In this document: piece after piece, positions 12,996 to 17,948 of the stretch
Layout of the letters: each line of letters starts with the position of its first letter
Position numbering within the stretch: the first letter of the stretch is position 1
NCBI GenBank assembly: GCA_002495065.1
Contig: DADT01000054.1
Coordinates: 5,907-23,854, forward strand
Reading direction: 5' to 3'
Length of the DNA stretch: 17,948 nt
Source of the DNA: Methanoregula sp. UBA471
GTDB taxonomy: Archaea; Halobacteriota; Methanomicrobia; Methanomicrobiales; Methanospirillaceae
Position numbers and translations under genes: made by a program
Notes under the pieces: generated by a model
The model's database searches: none
The model's input: the letters and a program-made list of their open reading frames with translations, nothing else
What the model was told of the DNA's origin: nothing

Positions 12996-14261
12996 TTACC
13001 TTTTCCCTTTTGCTGGCGGGATTCCTGCCGCATCCCTTCCGGTTTTCGGGAGTTTGAGCATTTCATATGTCTCTTTTAATTCATCTTCAATGTTCTTTGC
13101 CGGCACTTTGAAATCTTTCAACTCCCGTAAGAGGCTGAGATTTCTCTCTTTTTTCACATGTTTGACATCCGAGGCTAACGAGCTCAGGAGGTCGTCGTCA
13201 CTTCCCGATGCTCCTTTGGCAAATGACGATATGTCAGATCGGCTGGAACTCTGCTCTCCCGCACTGCCTGCATCACGGGGAGCATCGGAAGGTATCCAGT
13301 CTGTTTTTACCGGTAAAGCTGCACCCGCAGGTGATGCCCCACCGCTGACTGGCGGTACCCCAGCTTCTGATGCCACTTCTTCCGATCCGGTATCAAGGTC
13401 AATATTTTCGAGATCAAGGTTGTCCAGATCCTTGAAGTCCTGATCGATGGTTTCACCACCTTCAAGACCGCTGAATTCTTCGAGCCCCCCTTCGTTATCC
13501 TTAAGAATATCATTCATCTCTGAGCTGATATCCAGCGAGGGCAGGGGGATATCCGTGTGAGGAATTGCCCTGCCCGGACCATCCGTTTCTGACGGTAATG
13601 GTACCGGACCGGAAGACGGGGACACCGACAGGGGCTCTGAATCTTCAAGACCGTCAAGGAGACTCACATCGAATTCATCCCCGGACAGGGACATGAAAGG
13701 ATCCTGATCCCTGATCTGCTCTGTCGGTTCGCCCCCGATACTGCCGGGACCGGTACCTGAAATCCTTTCTTTACCGGCTCCGGCCAGTGCAGAATCCCTG
13801 ACCTTTTCACTGACCGTTTTATCGAGCAGCTCGTTAATGTGCTCAACTTTCTTCTTGTGCCTGCTCCGCTCTCTGATGACCGAACCAAGCGAACCGACTG
13901 ACGAGAGAAACGATTGAACCTGGGAAACCGTGGCGGTTTTTCCTGCAACAGCGGTGGTGCCAGCATTTTTTTTCTGGGGAGATGCCGGTTTTTTTTCCGG
14001 TTGTGCTGTTTTTTTCTCAAAGAATTTGATGTCATCCAGACGCTTCAGAAAAGCGATATTCTTAAGGTTATCAAATTTTGGCCGTCGGAACACTGATTTG
14101 ATATCGGAAAAGGTGATCGCACCAAGGAGCACGAGCACGACAAACCCTGTTGCAAGGATCAGGGGGACCAGAAGGATCAGGGGCACGTCCAACAGGATCA
14201 TAACCGAGCCTGCAGTCACAATCACGGCAAAGAGGATAACCCTGCGCAGACTTTCCTTCAT
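12996..14261 (-). CDS. Two-TM membrane protein with long acidic disordered linker, archaellum-cluster protein of unknown function
   Basis: 421 residues. Two adjacent hydrophobic segments (about 8-24 and 28-50) make a short hairpin anchor. A basic patch (KSVFRRPKF) follows, suggesting a cytoplasmic remainder. Residues 80-110 are Lys/Pro/Ala-rich and about 185-310 strongly Asp/Glu/Ser-rich (for example LDNLDLENIDLDTGSEE), with little predicted structure. The last 60 residues recover helical character (NLSLLRELKDFKVPAKNIED, then ELKETYEMLKLP). No catalytic motif is seen and I do not recognise a named family; it is not an ArlC/D/E match by eye. It overlaps the arlJ stop by 4 nt (ATGA), so it is translated with the motor genes, and cheF follows. 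Role as a motor-associated tether is inference. Confidence 0.85.
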   Translation of the reverse strand: MKESLRRVILFAVIVTAGSVMILLDVPLILLVPLILATGFVVLVLLGAITFSDIKSVFRRPKFDNLKNIAFLKRLDDIKFFEKKTAQPEKKPASPQKKNAGTTAVAGKTATVSQVQSFLSSVGSLGSVIRERSRHKKKVEHINELLDKTVSEKVRDSALAGAGKERISGTGPGSIGGEPTEQIRDQDPFMSLSGDEFDVSLLDGLEDSEPLSVSPSSGPVPLPSETDGPGRAIPHTDIPLPSLDISSEMNDILKDNEGGLEEFSGLEGGETIDQDFKDLDNLDLENIDLDTGSEEVASEAGVPPVSGGASPAGAALPVKTDWIPSDAPRDAGSAGEQSSSRSDISSFAKGASGSDDDLLSSLASDVKHVKKERNLSLLRELKDFKVPAKNIEDELKETYEMLKLPKTGRDAAGIPPAKGKR

Positions 14262-15904
14262 ATCAGATACATCCCCAGTGCTCCGGCACCGCTTTTTCCC
14301 ATATTCGACAGCCCTTCAGGACTGAAGAACAGGTTTACCCCGATGGGTGCTATGAGTAGTATAAGTCCTGTCAGTGTACAGAATAGCGCTGTATAGAAAT
14401 AAAACATGTAGCGATCCCCACCCCCCACTATCCGTGCAGCGATGATGTTGGATATGGTGATGATGGCAAGGGTAATTACCACAAAGGTGCCCATCTCCTT
14501 TTCAGGGAAATTGGTGAACATTGACATCCCCCCAAGAGCGCTTCCTGCGGACACTCCCCCTCCTGAGGCTGCCGCACCGGAAGCAGCTGCGGTAGCCTCG
14601 AATTTAGCCATCATTGCGGAAACAGAACCCGTCAGTGTCAGCATGATGTGGAACAAGACCACAAAGATGCCGACCATAGCCATGTGCATGGGGGCAAGGA
14701 GTACGATAAAACTGCGGGCATGCATATCCTTCTTTTCCCGCAGGAGAGTCTGTTCGAGTACTGAAGATCCCACGACTGTGCCGATCGGTTCAGGGGGTCC
14801 TCCCATAATTACCGTGTCAAGATAGATGTTGAGATACTTGTAAATGAGGTTGCTTCCCGAATCGCCAATGAATTTATCCCAAATCTGCTTGTTGTCAAGC
14901 CCGAGGTTCATCTGGGAATAGACCGAGTTCACGAGAGGTTCAAGGGCAGTGAGGGACTTTTTATCGATAGTGCCCAGCGCATGTACTGCCGTGGTGCCCT
15001 GACCACCCATAATCGCCCCGAGGCTTCGTATGAAGGTTGAAAAATCGTTGTCGCGAAGGGTGATGTTGCTGTCGTCGATAAACCCGATGATGCCGAGAGG
15101 TGCCATGAGGATTCCGACGAGCAGGAAGATAAACCCGGCACTGACCCCGAGCAGGGACATCACGACGATCGCTGCCAGGGTGAGTGGCACGATGATCCGT
15201 TCCATTGCATGAATGGTCTGCTGCTCTTTTGAGGATCTTATCGTCAGCCCGTGGGATTTGGGGTCATCCGGAACAGACGTATACATGAGCAGGTTGCCAA
15301 AGACACAGATCGCAAGGATAATCGCGTAAGCCATGTTCAGGGTCGACTCAAGACCCTGCGGGGAATAGATGGCAATAGAGATCATAATGGTGACTGCTAT
15401 CACCGTCCCTGACAGGAGCATGGCTATATAGGCGTCCCCCCATTTCTTGAGCATCTCGAGCCCCTGCTCGATCTGGCTGCGGTATACGCTCCTGACCGTC
15501 GAGAGTTCATTTTTCAAAAAATCATCATCGGGTACACCGGAGTCTATGGCATTGGCATAGCGGTTGAGCATGCTTCTCAGGATGGTATTGTTTGTCCTCT
15601 CCGCGACGATTCCCAGGGCTTCGGAATAACTGTAATTCCATTTTTTTACAAACAGGTCCACCTTGGTGATATATTTTGCCGAGATGTACTCTTTCCGGTT
15701 CGATGCATAAGCAAAGATCTCCGGCCGGGAGGCATTGGCAATGGCCAGCGATGCCATGTAGGTATTCAGAAAGAGCAGATCGGCACCCATTTTCCGGTCT
15801 TCAGTGAGCTGGAGGATCTTGTCTTTTAACCCCTTTATATGAGAGGCAAAGGGGATGTTGCGGCCTTCTGGTTTCTTCTCCTGATCAGGCATGATATCAG
15901 CCAT
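14258..15904 (-). CDS. arlJ: ArlJ (FlaJ) archaellum membrane platform protein
   Basis: ArlJ is the polytopic inner-membrane platform of the archaellum, related to type IV pilus PilC/TadC, on which the ArlI ATPase works. 548 residues. A soluble N-terminal region (1 to about 165) with a first T2SF-type helical bundle is followed by TM segments near 170-190 (AYIAMLLSGTVIAVTIMISI), 195-212 and 240-285. A second cytoplasmic bundle (about 290-400) precedes C-terminal TM segments near 405-430, 480-500 and 510-535. A Gly/Ala/Ser-rich loop (AAASGAAASGGGVSAGSALG) precedes the last pair. It starts one base after the arlI stop (TGACATG), with AGGT upstream, and overlaps the next gene by 4 nt. Confidence 0.95.
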   Translation of the reverse strand: MADIMPDQEKKPEGRNIPFASHIKGLKDKILQLTEDRKMGADLLFLNTYMASLAIANASRPEIFAYASNRKEYISAKYITKVDLFVKKWNYSYSEALGIVAERTNNTILRSMLNRYANAIDSGVPDDDFLKNELSTVRSVYRSQIEQGLEMLKKWGDAYIAMLLSGTVIAVTIMISIAIYSPQGLESTLNMAYAIILAICVFGNLLMYTSVPDDPKSHGLTIRSSKEQQTIHAMERIIVPLTLAAIVVMSLLGVSAGFIFLLVGILMAPLGIIGFIDDSNITLRDNDFSTFIRSLGAIMGGQGTTAVHALGTIDKKSLTALEPLVNSVYSQMNLGLDNKQIWDKFIGDSGSNLIYKYLNIYLDTVIMGGPPEPIGTVVGSSVLEQTLLREKKDMHARSFIVLLAPMHMAMVGIFVVLFHIMLTLTGSVSAMMAKFEATAAASGAAASGGGVSAGSALGGMSMFTNFPEKEMGTFVVITLAIITISNIIAARIVGGGDRYMFYFYTALFCTLTGLILLIAPIGVNLFFSPEGLSNMGKSGAGALGMYLI

Positions 15905-15905
15905 G

Positions 15906-17783
15906 TCAGGAACCTATCTTCAGGAGACCCTGCTTCTTGATCTTCGTCATCATGGTAAACAGGTCCCAGAACCTGGTGTATCCTGCTTTGTGGAGCCGCT
16001 CAAGAATTTTCGCACGCTTTTCCACTTCAAGATAGATCTCCGATTTTTTGCTGTCCGGCATCCCGAGCATGGTCGCGATTTTATTCTCAAGCAGGTAGGA
16101 GCTGCCCTTTCCCGACCAGATGAATGTGTCCGTGATCGGTTCCCAGGTGAACATCTCGACAAAGGTGAACCCCTGAGTCTCCGGGTTGAAACCTACCAGT
16201 TCGTTGCAGCTGATCATCCGCCGTACCAGCTGACCGTCAGGTCGCTTGACAGCGCTCTGGATAATCACCAGGTTGAGGTTATCCACGTACGTCTTGGGGA
16301 TATTGATAGGGTCCCCGCAGAGACGCTGGATGAGTTTTTCCACCGATGCAGCATGGAACGTGCTCATGACCGGGTGACCGGTCTGCATGGCACCGAACGC
16401 GACGCTTCCTTCGACCCCACGGATTTCACCGACCAGGATCTGGTTGGGACGCTGGCGCAGGGCTGCCTTGAGCAGGTCGAACATGGTCACCTCCCCGCCA
16501 GCCGCCGAACCACCGGTCCCCTCTCCTTTGCCCTTTGCAAGCGCCACTTCCCGTATCCAGTTCCGGTGCGGAACATTCAGTTCCGGCGTGTCCTCGATGG
16601 TAACGATCTTGTTTTCGGGCGGGATAAATCCCGTAATAGCATTCAGGAGCGTAGTCTTCCCGCTCGCAGTTTCACCCGAAACAAAGAGTGACATACCGTA
16701 CTCCACGCATATCCAGATATAGGCGGCTGCAAGGTAGTCGAGGCCATTGCTGTCGATAATATTGAGGATGCTGAGCGGCACCTCGTTCACCTTACGGATA
16801 CTGAAGTTGCTGCCGTGCCGGCTGATGGCGGTTCCGTAGACGATGTTGATACGGGATCCATCGGGCAGGGTGGCATCGACAATGGGGCTCCGGTAGGTGA
16901 TAGGACGTTTGATCCGTTCTGCCACCTTGACGACAAATTCATCGAGCTCACTGGAGACCTTGAACTCTATGACCGACTTGAGCCCCTTGAAGATCTTGTG
17001 TTCGATGAAGATAGGGCCGACACCGTCACAGGATATATCTTCGATATAGGGGTCGGAAAGGAAGGGCTTGAGTACTCCCATGTCAATCTTGTCACGTATC
17101 AGGAGGTATTCGATTGCCCGGTATTCTTCATTGGTGAGGATTACCTTGCCTTCCGGAGTCAGAGGGACCTGGTTCTTCTTTTTGGTGTCCTTCATTTTTT
17201 TCTGGGCAGTGAAGTCGGTATTGAGGAAGGTGGTGATCTTTGATTTAAGATCCTGCTGGCTGGCAGCATTCCCGATCAGCTGTGCGATATCAGTCCCCTT
17301 CGGCAGGATAACGGCTACAGAAGCCAGCATCTTTTTTATTACTTCTGCCCGTTCCTTATCGGTGACGGGGTCATCTTCAAGCCCGTCTATCAGGTTGATA
17401 AGCTTGGTCTCTATTTCCGGGAGGAGCTGGTTTACACTGTGGAGAAACGAAGGTTCAATGGGGATATAGTAGTTCCTGACATCGTCTGGGTCCGGGAGGA
17501 TGTGGACAAAGGTCGTCTCATTGACCGGATAAATGATATTGGGGCTTTCCATGGAACGGAGGTCTTTTTTCAGTTCCGAGAGAAAAAGGGGAATCCCATA
17601 GGTGTTCACCGGGAATGTATGGAGGTATTCAAGGAGGTGGGGACTGGATTTCACATACTCTTTGGCATTGGCCGGCAGCATCTTGTAGAGCGGACTGGAT
17701 TCGATATCATTATAAAAATCAACCGTCGAATCAATGATTTCCTGCTTGAACGGGAGATTGACGGCAACGGACAGGGTGCTCAT
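15906..17783 (-). CDS. arlI: ArlI (FlaI) archaellum motor ATPase
   Basis: ArlI is the hexameric secretion-superfamily ATPase that powers archaellum assembly and rotation. 625 residues from ATG 17783. A variable N-terminal domain (1 to about 210) precedes the conserved core: about 245-335 (PYIEDISCDG, then LPDGSRINIVYG), Walker A GETASGKTT at 370-378 with Lys376, a Gly-rich loop at 416-430, an Asp box near TIEDTPEL (396-402), Walker B QILVGEIRG with Glu453, and His box GHPVMSTFHAAS (469-480). Nothing essential is missing. The start is set by the arlH stop one base upstream (TGACATG) with AAGGT before it; an in-frame TTG at 17798 would overlap arlH and is less likely. Followed by arlJ at 1-nt spacing. 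Confidence 0.97.
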   Translation of the reverse strand: MSTLSVAVNLPFKQEIIDSTVDFYNDIESSPLYKMLPANAKEYVKSSPHLLEYLHTFPVNTYGIPLFLSELKKDLRSMESPNIIYPVNETTFVHILPDPDDVRNYYIPIEPSFLHSVNQLLPEIETKLINLIDGLEDDPVTDKERAEVIKKMLASVAVILPKGTDIAQLIGNAASQQDLKSKITTFLNTDFTAQKKMKDTKKKNQVPLTPEGKVILTNEEYRAIEYLLIRDKIDMGVLKPFLSDPYIEDISCDGVGPIFIEHKIFKGLKSVIEFKVSSELDEFVVKVAERIKRPITYRSPIVDATLPDGSRINIVYGTAISRHGSNFSIRKVNEVPLSILNIIDSNGLDYLAAAYIWICVEYGMSLFVSGETASGKTTLLNAITGFIPPENKIVTIEDTPELNVPHRNWIREVALAKGKGEGTGGSAAGGEVTMFDLLKAALRQRPNQILVGEIRGVEGSVAFGAMQTGHPVMSTFHAASVEKLIQRLCGDPINIPKTYVDNLNLVIIQSAVKRPDGQLVRRMISCNELVGFNPETQGFTFVEMFTWEPITDTFIWSGKGSSYLLENKIATMLGMPDSKKSEIYLEVEKRAKILERLHKAGYTRFWDLFTMMTKIKKQGLLKIGS

Positions 17784-17784
17784 G

Positions 17785-17948
17785 TCAGACCTTCGCAAAA
17801 CTCATGGGGATGACTTTCATGCCGTACCCGGGATGGACCTCGAAGCTGACGACATTTCCCGTCGTCTTGTGTGCACCGCGGACCTTGATAACTTCCATCA
17901 CCATTACATACTTGCTCCCGACAAGGGCTTTTTTCATGTTCAGGTGGG
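17785..17948 (-). CDS. arlH: ArlH (FlaH) archaellum ATP-binding protein, C-terminal fragment
   Basis: Only the last 53 codons are in the window; the gene continues off the right edge. The visible sequence (KYVMVMEVIKVRGAHKTTGN, then VVSFEVHPGYGMKVIPMSFA) matches the conserved end of FlaH, a RecA-like protein that binds ATP and partners ArlI in the motor. Identification rests on this tail and on its place directly upstream of arlI (1-nt spacing). The nucleotide-binding motifs lie outside the window. Confidence 0.9.
   Translation of the reverse strand, partial: HLNMKKALVGSKYVMVMEVIKVRGAHKTTGNVVSFEVHPGYGMKVIPMSFAKV

Noticed and set aside
15891..16691. 266-codon open frame on the plus strand
   Set aside because: Antisense to the conserved ATPase core of arlI, whose motifs are all intact; no homology-like pattern in the product.
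17784..17798. TTG at 17798 as the arlI start
   Set aside because: It overlaps the arlH coding end, and ATG 17783 follows the arlH stop with the same TGACATG junction used between arlI and arlJ.
1..17948. tRNA, rRNA, CRISPR array, insertion sequence or attachment site
   Set aside because: No cloverleaf, spaced direct-repeat array, transposase or terminal inverted repeats were recognised by eye on either strand.

Overview
The window looks archaeal and methanogen-like. It carries the archaellum motor genes arlH-arlI-arlJ (flaHIJ), then the archaea-specific adaptor cheF, then a bacterial-type che set. AT-rich TATA boxes lie about 25 nt upstream of start codons, and at least two genes look leaderless. 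Gene content, protein style and moderate GC suggest a euryarchaeon of the Methanomicrobiales (Methanoregula/Methanospirillum-like). That placement is an inference; no rRNA or other marker is present.

Layout, right to left on the minus strand: the 3' end of arlH (17785-17948), arlI, arlJ, a 421-residue two-TM protein with a long acidic linker, cheF, cheY, cheB, cheA, cheC and cheD (ending at 7440). Spacing is tight (overlaps of 4 and 8 nt, gaps of 1-14 nt) apart from gaps of about 60-70 nt on either side of cheF, so this is probably one transcriptional unit, perhaps with internal promoters. The 529-bp stretch after cheD (6911-7439) has no convincing gene; it holds GC-rich hairpins, T-runs and a perfect 12-bp palindrome.

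The middle (4536-6910) is on the plus strand: a single-pass membrane protein of unknown function, a possible 34-codon ORF, a clear 55-residue protein with a strong ribosome binding site, and a 402-residue helical-repeat (TPR-like) protein.

The left end (1-4312, minus) is a second, tightly packed chemosensory operon: a ParA/MinD-family ATPase, a fully soluble PAS-PAS-HAMP chemoreceptor, CheW, and a protein of tandem PAS repeats that runs off the left edge. The ATPase has no ATG, GTG or TTG start that would keep its Walker A motif; the best start is ATT at 4312.

Together the genes describe a complete sense-to-motor path. Cytoplasmic PAS receptors signal through CheW to CheA, then CheY and CheB. 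CheC and CheD handle dephosphorylation and adaptation, and CheF carries CheY-P to the archaellum. CheR is not in the window. The most interesting points are the ParA-soluble receptor pairing, which suggests active positioning of a cytoplasmic array, and the uncharacterised membrane protein between arlJ and cheF.
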